DNA of 51,153 nucleotides, taken from NCBI GenBank assembly GCA_937877565.1, contig CALFJB010000077.1:1-51153 (forward strand), in the 5' to 3' direction. How positions within the stretch are numbered: the first letter of the stretch is position 1; every line of letters begins with the position of its first letter. Below the pieces are notes generated by a model. It ran no database searches. It had not been told where the DNA came from and was given only the letters and a program-made list of their open reading frames with translations. The translations under genes and the position numbers were made by a program. The stretch is from an uncultured Selenomonadales bacterium (GTDB lineage: Bacteria > Bacillota > Negativicutes > Selenomonadales > Selenomonadaceae). Below, piece by piece: positions 25,515-34,800 of this stretch.

Positions 25515-25563
25515 AAAATATTGAAAGTCTCAAAAAGACTGTTGAGGATTTGAAAAATGTTTA
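25515..25563 (+). repeat. Degenerate copy of the fabD 3' end
   Basis: Matches 25223-25271 at 44 of 49 positions. The two copies bracket palindromic element B. The second copy includes the ATG of the following VOC gene (25557), which therefore uses a start codon lying inside duplicated fabD sequence. Confidence 0.85.
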
Positions 25564-25919
25564 GATTTGCACATAACAATTTGAATGTTTTGGACTTGGA
25601 GCGCAGTTTGAAATTTTACAAAGAGGCGTTGGATTTAACGGAAATTCGCCGCCTTGAAACGCCGAATTTTATTTTGGTATATTTGGGCGACACTTTTGGC
25701 AGTCATCATCAACTTGAATTGACGTGGCTTAAAGACAGAAAAGAACCTTACAATCTCGGCGAAAATGAATTTCATCTTGCCTTTACCACGAAAAATTTTA
25801 ATGAGGCTTACGAACGCCATAAAAAATTAAACTGCATTTGCTACGAAAATAAAGCTATGGGAATTTATTTTATAAACGATCCCGACGGCTATTGGCTGGA
25901 GGTTTTGCCTGAAGATTGA
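25557..25919 (+). CDS. VOC-superfamily (glyoxalase-like) protein, copy 1
   Basis: A 120-residue single-module vicinal-oxygen-chelate protein. It starts HNNLNVLDLERSLKFYKEALDL, the usual first beta-alpha unit, and carries candidate metal ligands His6, Glu54 (HHQLELTW), His73 (FHLAF) and Glu116 (WLEVLP), the pattern of glyoxalase I. It may isomerise a methylglyoxal-thiol adduct; the substrate is not readable. The ATG lies in a degenerate copy of the fabD end, with GAGG about 12 bases before. A paralogue follows, with its start just past this stop. Confidence 0.85.
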   Translation: MFRFAHNNLNVLDLERSLKFYKEALDLTEIRRLETPNFILVYLGDTFGSHHQLELTWLKDRKEPYNLGENEFHLAFTTKNFNEAYERHKKLNCICYENKAMGIYFINDPDGYWLEVLPED

Positions 25920-25933
25920 TAGAGGCGATTAAG

Positions 25934-26323
25934 ATGCCACATTTTAAATTTGATCACAATAATTTTACAGTTTTAGATTTAGATCGCAGTTTGAAATTTT
26001 ATGAAGACGCTCTTGGATTAACTGAATTTGCCCGCCTTGAAACTCCTAGTTATATTTTTGTCTACTTAGGCGACGTTTACCGCAGTGATCACGTTTTGGA
26101 ATTGCAAGTTATAAAAAATCACAAAACGCCTTACAGTACCGGCGATAATCTTTCACATCTTGCCTTTCTCGTCGATGATTTTAAAGCGGCTTACGAAAAG
26201 CACAAAAAAATGAATTGCATTTTCAGAGAACATACAGTGGCGGGGCTTTATTGGATTAAAGACCCAGACGGCTATATAATTGAGATTGTGCCGAAAGATT
26301 GGGGACAAGGTTTCAGATATTAA
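25934..26323 (+). CDS. VOC-superfamily (glyoxalase-like) protein, copy 2
   Basis: A 129-residue paralogue of the preceding gene, roughly half identical over its length (FTVLDLDRSLKFYEDALGLTEFARLETPSY). The metal-ligand pattern is kept: HNNF, LELQ, SHLAF and IEIVP. The ATG at 25934 follows GAGGCG; an in-frame start at 25916 overlapping the previous stop is less likely. The pair is a tandem duplication. The products may act as a heterodimer or on different substrates. Confidence 0.85.
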   Translation: MPHFKFDHNNFTVLDLDRSLKFYEDALGLTEFARLETPSYIFVYLGDVYRSDHVLELQVIKNHKTPYSTGDNLSHLAFLVDDFKAAYEKHKKMNCIFREHTVAGLYWIKDPDGYIIEIVPKDWGQGFRY

Positions 26324-26344
26324 AATTCCCTTAAGGTGAAATAA

Positions 26345-26944
26345 ATGAGTTCAAAAGCTATGACGGCTTTAATTGAGTCGTTAATGAAATTGCCGGGCGT
26401 CGGTGCGAAAACTGCCGCTCGGCTTGCTTATCATATCGTAGAAATGAAAAATGACGACGTGGAAAATTTAGCCGCCGCCATTAAAAATATCAAAACTGAA
26501 ACGCACTCCTGCGCGATTTGCTTTAACACGATTGACAAAAGTTTTGACGTTTGCGAAATTTGCAATTCTGACAAGCGCGACGCCAAAACTATTTGCGTTG
26601 TCAAAGATGCAAAAGATTTAGACGCCATTGAACGCGCCGGCTTTTATACGGGCAAATATCACGTAACCGGCGGCTTAATTTCGCCAATGGCAGGAATTAC
26701 GCAGGAAGATATTCATTTGAAAGAATTGGTACAGCGCGTCTATCAAGATGACATTCACGAAGTTATAATTGCGTTTGAGCCGAATGTTGAAGGAACGGCG
26801 ACGGCGCACTTTATCGCAAAACTTTTAAAGCCCGCCAACGTCAAAGTTACGAAACTTGCACAGGGTATGTCGGTCGGCGCAGATTTTGCCGGTACTGACA
26901 GCGTAACCATTGCAAAGGCGATTGAAAACCGCGTGCCAATTTGA
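26345..26944 (+). CDS. recR: Recombination mediator RecR
   Basis: A 199-residue RecR, which with RecF/RecO loads RecA at gaps. Order of domains: helix-hairpin-helix (LMKLPGVGAKTAARLAYHI), C4 zinc finger (CAICFNTIDKSFDVCEIC), Toprim domain (TICVVKDAKDLDAIERAG and EVIIAFEPNVEGTATA) and the C-terminal Walker-like segment LAQGMSVGADFAGTDSVTIAKAIENR. Length is standard. bofA follows after 19 bases, the usual Firmicute arrangement. The dnaX and ybaB genes often found upstream are absent. Confidence 0.97.
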   Translation: MSSKAMTALIESLMKLPGVGAKTAARLAYHIVEMKNDDVENLAAAIKNIKTETHSCAICFNTIDKSFDVCEICNSDKRDAKTICVVKDAKDLDAIERAGFYTGKYHVTGGLISPMAGITQEDIHLKELVQRVYQDDIHEVIIAFEPNVEGTATAHFIAKLLKPANVKVTKLAQGMSVGADFAGTDSVTIAKAIENRVPI

Positions 26945-26963
26945 AAGGAGTTAAATTTTATAA

Positions 26964-27194
26964 ATGGGACTTGAAGTTTTTATCGGACCGCTCATCGGTA
27001 TTGCAATTATTTTCGCACTGGTAAAATTGATTAAATTGCCGTTTTGGTTGCTGAAAAATAGCATCATCGGCGCAATTATGCTTTACATTTGCAATTTTAT
27101 CGGACTTTTTACAATCAAAATAACATTCATTCATTGCTTAATTGCCGGAGTTTTCGGCATACCCGGAATTATTGCACTGCTGATTTTCGTTTAA
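26964..27194 (+). CDS. BofA-family membrane protein
   Basis: A 76-residue integral membrane protein with two to three hydrophobic segments (about 5-22, 31-50, 56-75). It is related to pro-sigmaK processing inhibitor BofA, judged by length, topology and its place directly after recR. In Bacillus BofA holds back the SpoIVFB protease during sporulation. Many non-sporulating Firmicutes keep a homologue of unknown role, so no sporulation claim is made here. AAGGAG lies about 12 bases before the ATG. Confidence 0.8.
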   Translation: MGLEVFIGPLIGIAIIFALVKLIKLPFWLLKNSIIGAIMLYICNFIGLFTIKITFIHCLIAGVFGIPGIIALLIFV

Positions 27195-27211
27195 AATTTT
27201 TTAATTTAAAT

Positions 27212-27397
27212 GTACTTTTCTTTTCCGAAGCAAAAAGAAAAGTACCATGCGCGGTTTGCGCTAGCAAAGCGTGCTCTTTAGCAAAGAAAGTGCTTTTCAC
27301 GGCGCGTCAAGGCTTTGGCGTTCTCGTATCTTCTAATCTGCTGCCGCCCCTGCCTTACGTAATTCCCACTCTTGCTGACGCAAGCTGGTGACGCGCC
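27212..27397. repeat. Palindromic intergenic element, family copy C
   Basis: The main content of the 326-base gap between bofA and the ABC-F gene. It starts with a perfect 13-pair hairpin (27212-27224 with 27233-27245, pyrimidine/purine arms). A minus-strand, diverged copy of the module of elements A and B follows (27248-27290, around GCTAGCAAAGCGTGCTCTTTAGC). It ends in a region bounded by GGCGCGTCA (27301-27309) and TGACGCGCC (27389-27397). The rest of the gap (27398-27520) is AT-rich leader with no gene seen. Confidence 0.75.
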
Positions 27398-27520
27398 AAA
27401 CAAATGCTAATGTTTTATTTATTGAACAGCATTTTTTACAAACCTTTACTAACCAAGTTAAATTTTTTAATTCGCAACTGATTAAAGTAAGCTATTGAAA
27501 AAATTTTAAGGTAGATTCAA

Positions 27521-29170
27521 ATGATACAACTTGAAAAAGTTACAAAATTTTATGGCGAACGGCTGATTTTTTCTGACGTAAGTTTTAAAATTATGGACGG
27601 CGAAAAAATTGGAATTGTCGGCAAAAACGGCGCAGGTAAATCCACGCTTATAAAAGTTTTAATTGGCGCAGAAGAATTTGACGGCGGCACTATCAGCGGA
27701 CTTCACAAGGAAGATATTGGATACGCTGAACAAATTCCGCACTTTGAAAATTCAACGTTGCTTGCAGAAATGTTGAGCATTGGCGTTGAAGAATTTCAAG
27801 CGAAGAAAATTTTATTCGGCTTAGGTTTCAGCGAAATTGAACTTGCGAAAAATCCAAACGAATTTAGCGGCGGCGAAACTGCGAAAATTGCACTTGCAAA
27901 GTCTTTACTTGACGAGCCGAGAGTTTTAATTTTGGACGAGCCGACTAACCATCTTGACATTTACGCCATTGATTTTTTGGAAGATTTTTTGAAGAATTAC
28001 CGCTACACGGTTATAGCCGTCACGCACGACCGCCACTTTTTGCAAAATTGCGTTGATAAAATTGTTGACATTGAAAACTGCAAGGCGACGGTTTACAACG
28101 GCAACTATGAAAAATTTGTACAGGTTAAGGCGGAACGTAGAGAATACGAAATTAAAGCCTATGAAAAGCAACAGGAAGAAATTGCAAAACTTGAAGATTT
28201 TGTGCGCCGAAATAAAGTACGCGCCTCAACTGCAAGACGCGCCCGCAGTCGTCAAATTGCGTTGGATAAAATGGAGCGTCTGGAAAAACCGCCTTCAACT
28301 GAATCTGTTACAGTCAAACTTGGCGACGCCGCAGAATCCGCCAACCGCGTTTTAATTCTGGAAAATGTAAACTTCAAAAACATTATAAAAAATTTCAGCG
28401 CGGAAATTCGCAAAGGCGAAAAAGTCGGATTGATTGGCAGAAATGGAATTGGTAAATCGACGCTTTTAAAAATTATTGTCGGCGATTTAAAAAAAGATTC
28501 AGGTACAATCAGAATTGGCAACCGCGTTAAAATTGGTTATCTTTCGCAAGGTCACGAAGAATTAAACGAAAATTTCACGGCGATTGAGGAATTGCAAAAC
28601 GAATTTAATTTGACGAATGAAAAAGCGCGTTCAGAATTGGCACGGCTTGACATTTTCGCGCAGGTTGCCGAAAAACCAATTTCAGCAATGTCAGGCGGCG
28701 AAAAAACCCGCGTTGCACTTGCAAAGTTGATTTTAACCGGCGCAAATTTTTTAATATTAGACGAGCCGACAAACCATTTGGATTTACCGGCAAGAGAGGC
28801 GATAGAAAACGCGCTTAGAAATTTCGACGGCACAATTTTAATCGTGACGCACGACAGATATTTACTTGACGCCGTAACAAGCCGCGTTATCGAATTTGAA
28901 GACAAGCCCGCGCCCGTTGCCGTCAAAGAAAAAATTTCAAAGTCCAAGCCGCAAAAAGAATCTGTACAAAAAAAATCTACACCGCCGGAAAAAACTTTAC
29001 AGCAAATTGAAAAACTTGAGGCACAAATTAAAATGGCTGAAATGGAACTCAAAATGATTGAACACGAAATAAATTCAGCGATTGAACCTGCGAAATTGTC
29101 AGAATTGGCGGCGGCGCACGAGGCAAAACTTTTGGAAATTGACGAGCTTTATAAAATTTGGGCAGAATAA
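27521..29170 (+). CDS. ABC-F family ATPase
   Basis: A 549-residue soluble twin-ATPase of the ABC-F class, which acts on the ribosome. First ABC domain: GIVGKNGAGKSTLIK, FSGGETAKIALAKSLL, LILDEPTNHLD. Then a charged interdomain linker (about 195-270, with ARRARSRQIALDKMERL). Second domain: GLIGRNGIGKSTLLK, MSGGEKTRVALAKLIL, LILDEPTNHLD. The C-terminal tail is a coiled coil (EKTLQQIEKLEAQIKMAEMELKM). Members act in translation-factor roles or protect against ribosome antibiotics; which applies here cannot be told. No membrane segment. Confidence 0.93.
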   Translation: MIQLEKVTKFYGERLIFSDVSFKIMDGEKIGIVGKNGAGKSTLIKVLIGAEEFDGGTISGLHKEDIGYAEQIPHFENSTLLAEMLSIGVEEFQAKKILFGLGFSEIELAKNPNEFSGGETAKIALAKSLLDEPRVLILDEPTNHLDIYAIDFLEDFLKNYRYTVIAVTHDRHFLQNCVDKIVDIENCKATVYNGNYEKFVQVKAERREYEIKAYEKQQEEIAKLEDFVRRNKVRASTARRARSRQIALDKMERLEKPPSTESVTVKLGDAAESANRVLILENVNFKNIIKNFSAEIRKGEKVGLIGRNGIGKSTLLKIIVGDLKKDSGTIRIGNRVKIGYLSQGHEELNENFTAIEELQNEFNLTNEKARSELARLDIFAQVAEKPISAMSGGEKTRVALAKLILTGANFLILDEPTNHLDLPAREAIENALRNFDGTILIVTHDRYLLDAVTSRVIEFEDKPAPVAVKEKISKSKPQKESVQKKSTPPEKTLQQIEKLEAQIKMAEMELKMIEHEINSAIEPAKLSELAAAHEAKLLEIDELYKIWAE

Positions 29171-29232
29171 TTCTTGACGTAAACCGTATTTTGTGTAAAA
29201 ATTAACACACTCAAATTAAAGGAGTGATTTGC

Positions 29233-30645
29233 ATGGGAAGTCAACCACCTGCACTTGAGAAACTTTTTGATGAATGGGCAAAGAAACACGCGGAAAAACT
29301 TTCTACTGACGCGCCGTATTTTATGCCGGAGCAAGAAAAACCTTACGGCGGATTTGTACGTGATGGCATAATAAATATTGAAAGTTGGAAAAAGCAAAAG
29401 GTTAGAATTTGTTTTATTTTGAACGAAGCCGGCGGGCGTGAAGACATGGAACATTATCCTGACGATTTTGATTTGGCGGCAGAATGGAATGAGCGCGGTT
29501 CTTTCAGTAAATTTATGTTTAAAATTGCCGTTTGGACAAAAGCGATTCAAGATGCATTCTTGCCACCTGTAACTTACAAAAAGTCCGACGTTTCAAAAAT
29601 TCGTGATGATTTAATTCGTTCAATAGCGGTTGTCAATATCAAAAAAAGCGACGGACAAAGACGCAGTGACTTTGAACGCCTGTTTAATTTTGCGGTAGAA
29701 GACGCCGAAGAATTGAAACGCGAATTGGAAATTGTCAATCCCAATATCATAGTTTGTTGCGAAAATCTTAAATTCTTGCGTGAACCGTTCGTACCTAAAC
29801 CGCCGAAGAAAAAGGCAGGCGAAGAAAGCAGCGATACAGCGGTTGTATCTGCTGAAACTGAAACAACGGTTATACCTGCTGAATCTGAAACTACAACTAT
29901 ACCCGCCGAAACTGAAACAAAAGTAGAATCTGCAGAAACTGAAACGGAACCAAAACCTGAAAAATATAGACACAAAGACGAGTCTTCAGAATCTGCGCTA
30001 GTTGCCGCTTTTAAACCGCCTATTCTTCCTAAATGTAAAGAAGACGGCAGACGCAATTACGTTTTCAACAGTGACGAGCTCAAACAAATTTCAAAATTTA
30101 CGTATATTTGGGGCAGCAAATTAGTTTTCAGTATGTGGACGCCCGCAAATTTTATGGGTACAATTTCTTCAAATACTATAAATTATTATGCCGTTCGTGA
30201 AGTTGTACGCGCCGCAATGCAAGCTTTTAGCGAAAAGCAGAAAAAGAAAAAGTTACAGCAAATAGCCGAAGAAAACGCCAAACGCAACGCCGAGAAAAAG
30301 GCTCAAAGAAAAGCTCAACTTGAAGCAGAAAAAGCCGCGCAAAATGCACAAGCTACAGCTACAGCTCCTGCGCCTCAACCTGTACCGACTGCAACGCCTC
30401 AACCTTCACCTGCAGCAGCTCCCAAACCTGCAGCGGTTGCAACGCCTAAACCTGCGGCTCCCGCTCCTCAACCTGCGCCAAAGGTAGAGGCTCCTGCTCC
30501 ACAAGTTGAACCTCAACCGGAGGCAAAACCTAAAACCAGACGCACTACCAAAAAAACCGCTGAAGCTAATGCAAACGCCGAAGAAACACCTAAAAAAACT
30601 ACCCGAAGAACGAAGAAAACTGCTACGGCGGAAACTGCCGAGTAA
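29233..30645 (+). CDS. Unrecognised protein with repeat insert and Pro/Ala, Lys/Arg-rich tail
   Basis: A 470-residue protein I do not recognise. Residues 1-185 are a globular alpha/beta part with KVRICFILNEAGG and NPNIIVCCENLKFL, which loosely recalls the uracil-DNA glycosylase fold. A low-complexity insert (about 200-245) repeats AETET/AESET units. The globular part resumes with FTYIWGSKLVFSMWTPANFMG. From about residue 335 follow a charged helix and a long Pro/Ala tract. The end (RRTTKKTAEAN, PKKTTRRTKKTAT) resembles histone H1-like tails. The start is ATG 29233 after GGAG; TTGACG at 29174 may be its -35 box. It is cytoplasmic, with possible nucleic-acid binding. Confidence 0.65.
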   Translation: MGSQPPALEKLFDEWAKKHAEKLSTDAPYFMPEQEKPYGGFVRDGIINIESWKKQKVRICFILNEAGGREDMEHYPDDFDLAAEWNERGSFSKFMFKIAVWTKAIQDAFLPPVTYKKSDVSKIRDDLIRSIAVVNIKKSDGQRRSDFERLFNFAVEDAEELKRELEIVNPNIIVCCENLKFLREPFVPKPPKKKAGEESSDTAVVSAETETTVIPAESETTTIPAETETKVESAETETEPKPEKYRHKDESSESALVAAFKPPILPKCKEDGRRNYVFNSDELKQISKFTYIWGSKLVFSMWTPANFMGTISSNTINYYAVREVVRAAMQAFSEKQKKKKLQQIAEENAKRNAEKKAQRKAQLEAEKAAQNAQATATAPAPQPVPTATPQPSPAAAPKPAAVATPKPAAPAPQPAPKVEAPAPQVEPQPEAKPKTRRTTKKTAEANANAEETPKKTTRRTKKTATAETAE

Positions 30646-30670
30646 AAATAAATCACCGGAAAATTTCTAC

Positions 30671-30697
30671 AATCCCCCAAATAAGGGGGATTTTTTT
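30671..30697 (+). terminator. Terminator after the tail-rich protein gene
   Basis: Eight-pair stem AATCCCCC/GGGGGATT with a six-base loop and seven T residues. Confidence 0.88.
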
Positions 30698-30732
30698 ATA
30701 AGTATAACTTATAACTTTTTTTGAAAATGGAA

Positions 30733-30762
30733 TTGATTTTAACACAAAAAAATTTTTATAAT
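30733..30762 (+). promoter_or_regulatory. Promoter of the DUF362 gene
   Basis: TTGATT (30733-30738), 18-base spacer, TATAAT (30757-30762), with GGGAGG next before the ATG at 30788. Confidence 0.55.
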
Positions 30763-30787
30763 GGCAAAAATATTGGGAGGTTTTAAT

Positions 30788-31777
30788 ATGTCAAACATTT
30801 CAAGACGCGACTTTGTAAAATTGGCGGGAGTAGCGGCGGCGGGCGTTGCTTTGTACAACGTTGGAGGTGAAGAAACTGTGGCAAAAAAAACTATCAGCAA
30901 CGCGGAAGCGGCGACAGGGCAAAAATCTCAAGTTTATTTTACAAAACATATCGACGCCGAGCATTTAATTAAACTTTACCAAAAAATAAATTCCAATATC
31001 AGCGGCAAGGTTGCTATTAAGCTACATTCCGGCGAGCCGCATGGTCCAAATATTTTGCCGCGTGATATGGTACAAAAATTTCAAGTGCAAATTCCAAATT
31101 CCACAATCATTGAGGCGAATACCGCTTACGGCGGCGCACGCGCCAATACTGAAAGTCACAAACAAACTTTGCAAACTAACGGCTGGACTTTTTGTCCTGT
31201 TGATATTATCGACGCGGACGGCGATATTAATTTTCCGGTAAATGGCGGTTTTCATCTGAAGGAAGTTGCAATGGGCGCACATTTGGCAAATTATGATTCG
31301 CTGATTGTTTTAACGCATTTCAAAGGACACGCAATGGGCGGATTCGGCGGCAGTTTGAAAAATATTGCCATTGGTTGTGCAAGCGGCAAAGTCGGCAAGC
31401 GTCAAGTACACGGTCTTACAAAATTTAAAATTTGGGTAACGGGTGAGCCGTTAATGGAACTTATGGCGGACAGCGGCAAGGCAATTTGTGATCACTTTGG
31501 CAAAAAAATTGTTTTCTTGAATGTAATGCGGCGAATGTCGGTAGATTGTGACTGCGCGGGCGTAGGAGCGGCTGAACCTACCATTGCAGATATTGGAATG
31601 GTTGCAAGCACAGATATTTTGGCGATTGATCAAGCGTGCGTTGATATGGTGTACGCCGCGCCGGACGGTAAAGATTTAATTGAAAGAATTGAATCCCGCT
31701 CCGGCTTGCGCCAACTTTCGGCGATGAAAGAATTGGGTATGGGAAATAATCAATACGATTTAATTTCTATAGATTAG
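30788..31777 (+). CDS. DUF362-family protein with Tat signal
   Basis: A 329-residue protein exported folded through the Tat system: residues 1-24 hold SRRDFVKLAGVAAAGVAL, a canonical twin-arginine signal. The DUF362 domain follows (AIKLHSGEPHGPN, NTAYGGARANTESH, VLTHFKGHAMGGFGGSLKNIAIGCASGKVGKRQVHG, DCDCAGVGAAEPTIADIGMVASTDILAIDQACVD). Relatives often carry ferredoxin-type [4Fe-4S] motifs, but none is seen here, only the CDCAG cysteines. The biochemical function of the family is not known to me. GGGAGG gives the start at 30788. A 35-base gap separates it from the giant helicase gene, so they could share a transcript. Confidence 0.85.
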   Translation: MSNISRRDFVKLAGVAAAGVALYNVGGEETVAKKTISNAEAATGQKSQVYFTKHIDAEHLIKLYQKINSNISGKVAIKLHSGEPHGPNILPRDMVQKFQVQIPNSTIIEANTAYGGARANTESHKQTLQTNGWTFCPVDIIDADGDINFPVNGGFHLKEVAMGAHLANYDSLIVLTHFKGHAMGGFGGSLKNIAIGCASGKVGKRQVHGLTKFKIWVTGEPLMELMADSGKAICDHFGKKIVFLNVMRRMSVDCDCAGVGAAEPTIADIGMVASTDILAIDQACVDMVYAAPDGKDLIERIESRSGLRQLSAMKELGMGNNQYDLISID

Positions 31778-31812
31778 CGCGTGGCGTTTTAAAATGCACG
31801 GGAGAATTTTTT

Positions 31813-34800
31813 ATGATTCAAAAATGGTTTAAAGATTTATATGCAGATCGCCTTGAAAATGCAAGAGTTTTGAAAAAAGCCTCAATGAGCGGCGTCAAAG
31901 ATGCGGTATCTGATAAATATTCCGATCCCGCACATTTTGTTTACGAACTTTTGCAAAACGCTGATGACGTTGGCGCAACACGCGCAGAATTTGAACTGCT
32001 TGAAGATAGATTAATTTTCGTTCACAACGGCAAACGCCATTTTTCAATTTCAAATCCTGAAACTGAAAAAGCGGACAAATTAGCCGGTAAACTTGGCGAT
32101 ATAAACGCCATAACTTCTATTGGCAATTCAAGCAAAAGTATTTCTCCGGCAACTATTGGAAAATTCGGCGTAGGTTTTAAAGCCGTTTTCCAGTACACCG
32201 AAACGCCGGAAATTTGGGACAAGGATTTTTCTTTCAGAATTGAAAATTTTATTGTACCCGTGCCTTTATCCGGAGATTGTCCCTACAAAAAAGCCGCTGA
32301 AGAAACTTTATTTGTATTTCCGTTCGATAAATTTGAAATGCCAAAAATTAAAGCCGTTAGAGAAATTTCATACAAGTTGAAAAATCTTTCATTCCCACTT
32401 TTATTTTTGTCTAATTTGCGGGAATTGATTTTTAAAATTGGCGATTTTCAAGGCTTTTACAGAAAAAATATTGTCAGTAATTCTTTACACAACAACGACA
32501 TTACAGAGAAACAAATTCAACTTTCGGAAAATAGAGAAGGTACTGCTTATTGGTTAAATTTTATACTTTTCTCGCGTCCTCATCCAAAAGGAAGTTATTC
32601 CGTATGTTATTCTATAAGAGCGGGAAAATTAATACCTATTGAAAAACCTGCATTTTGCTTTTTCCAAACAAAAGAATACACGGGCTTGAGATTTTTAATT
32701 CACGCGCCATTTTTACTGACTGACAGCCGCGAAGGTATTTTTCAAGGCAAGGAACATAACATAAATCTTATTAACGATTTGGCAGAATTGGCGGCGGACA
32801 GTTTAACATTTCTGCGCGACAGAAATTTAATTGACGATAACATTTTAGATATTATTCCCATTACTGAAAGTAGCAACGATCTTTTCAAAATTTTTTACAA
32901 AACAATTCAATTTGAAATGAAAACTAAAGCCTTGATACCTGCCTTTGATTCAAATAGCGGCAAATATAATTTTGTAAAGTCTAAAAATGCTTATTGGGCT
33001 GAAGTTATCAATTTGACGAAAATTTTTTCTGATAAACAACTTGCCGAAATTGTACCGAATCAAAATGCTAATTGGGTATTTGTCAGCAAGTCACGTGAAA
33101 AAGCAGATTCAAAAATTGAAAAATATATCCTTGACATTGTACAAGATTCTTTAAATGAAAACGTAATTCTTAAAGGGCGCAATGATCCATATTCTCGGCA
33201 AATAAATAAAACTATTCTCGGAATTACCGCCAATTTCATTGAGAAACAAAATTTTGAATGGCTTCACAAATTTTATAAATGGTTATCTGAAACTTCCGCA
33301 CGTATAAACGCAGCGAAAACTTTACCGCTATTTTTGAATACCAAAGGCAAAGCGGTTGCGGCGTTTGAAAATTCTTTACCAAAATTATTTTTGCCGATGG
33401 TTGGCGGCAGTGATTATCCTACTGTACATCCTGAATTGCTTGCCAATCCAAATACAAAAAGTTTCCTCGTTAATCGAATTGGTCTTAAATCGCCTTCGCT
33501 GAAAGATGAAATTGAAAGTAAAGTTTTTACGCAATACGATAAATTATTTCACGAAAATAGCGGGGTGAATGACAGCGGATATTTTCAAAAAGTTTTTGAG
33601 TATTATCTGCAACTTTCTCATTTGCAAGTTGAAAGCTATATCGAAAATCTCAAAAAACATTTATGGTTGCGTTGCATTTCGGCTGATCCTTCAAGTTTTG
33701 CAAAATATTCACGTCCGCAATATTCAATTCGTGATTATGAATCAACATTGTATATTCCAAATGAAGGATTGAAAAAATATTTTCAAGAGGCAAAACGCGG
33801 CAGATTTGTAAATTTCGATTTTTATTTAAATTTAGTCGGTCGTGATAAAGAAAACAGATTGATTAAATTTTTTGTAGATATTGGATTGGCGCGTGAAGTT
33901 CAATATGTTCGTGTTTATATTAAAGAAAATTTTGTAGAAAAATATAACCTTCCAAAAGAAAATTCTACGCGTGAAGAATATTGGTACGAATATCAAATTG
34001 AAGGTTGTTATCAAATTCTAAAAAAAATTACGGAGTCTAAAAATCCTGAAAAAACCTATACCTATAAATCAATTATCTGGGAAAAATTTTCCGATGAAGA
34101 AGATACTAACATCGCTTCAAACGCCTATAAAAAATCTTTGATTCTTTGGGAAAGACTTGTGGCAGTAAATCAAAAAGTTGGCGAACTGCGCGACAAAATG
34201 CGCGGGACTTATGAATATTTTCATCGTAAGCAACGCTTTTTAGAATTTACTCCTATACTTGTTCAAGAATTGCGTACCCTTCGTTGGCTTGTAGATAAAA
34301 ACGGCAAATTAAAAAGTGCTGAAGAAATATCTGTGCAAAGTATGGCGGAAGGATACGACACTGTTTCACAATCTGCACAATCGCTTATTGATTTTTTGGG
34401 AATTAAAGAAAAATCTGATAAAGGCGAAGACGAACCAAAACTTTCAGCGGAACAATTAAATTTGATAAAGTACGGCAAATTGATTGAGGCGGCTATGGCA
34501 AAAGGCGCGTCGCTTGAACAAATTCAGCAAATGTTACAAAATTTGTTTAAGCCAATTAAACCGCCTGAAACGCTGCCAAAAGAAAAGCCGAAACGTCCGC
34601 CGCGTCCAATTACTGAAATTCAAAAGAAAATTGCAGAGGTAAATCGCGCAGGTAGTAATGACAGTGGCAACGACGACTTTACGCCGCCAACTGTAGATTA
34701 TAAAAAGAAAATTGAACGCCTTAAGCAAAAATCAGAACTTGAACAGGAACAACTTGCACAACTGGAAGAGTTGCAAAAAATAGTTATCCATTCTGAAAAA

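Noticed and set aside
28552..29052. Antisense frame of 166 codons inside the ABC-F gene
   Set aside because: Shadow of the second ABC domain; Ser/Phe-rich with no family features.
29848..29957. Possible short tandem repeat array or CRISPR-like array
   Set aside because: The repeats are in-frame AETET codon units inside a protein and have no spacers. No CRISPR-like repeat-spacer pattern was seen anywhere in the window.
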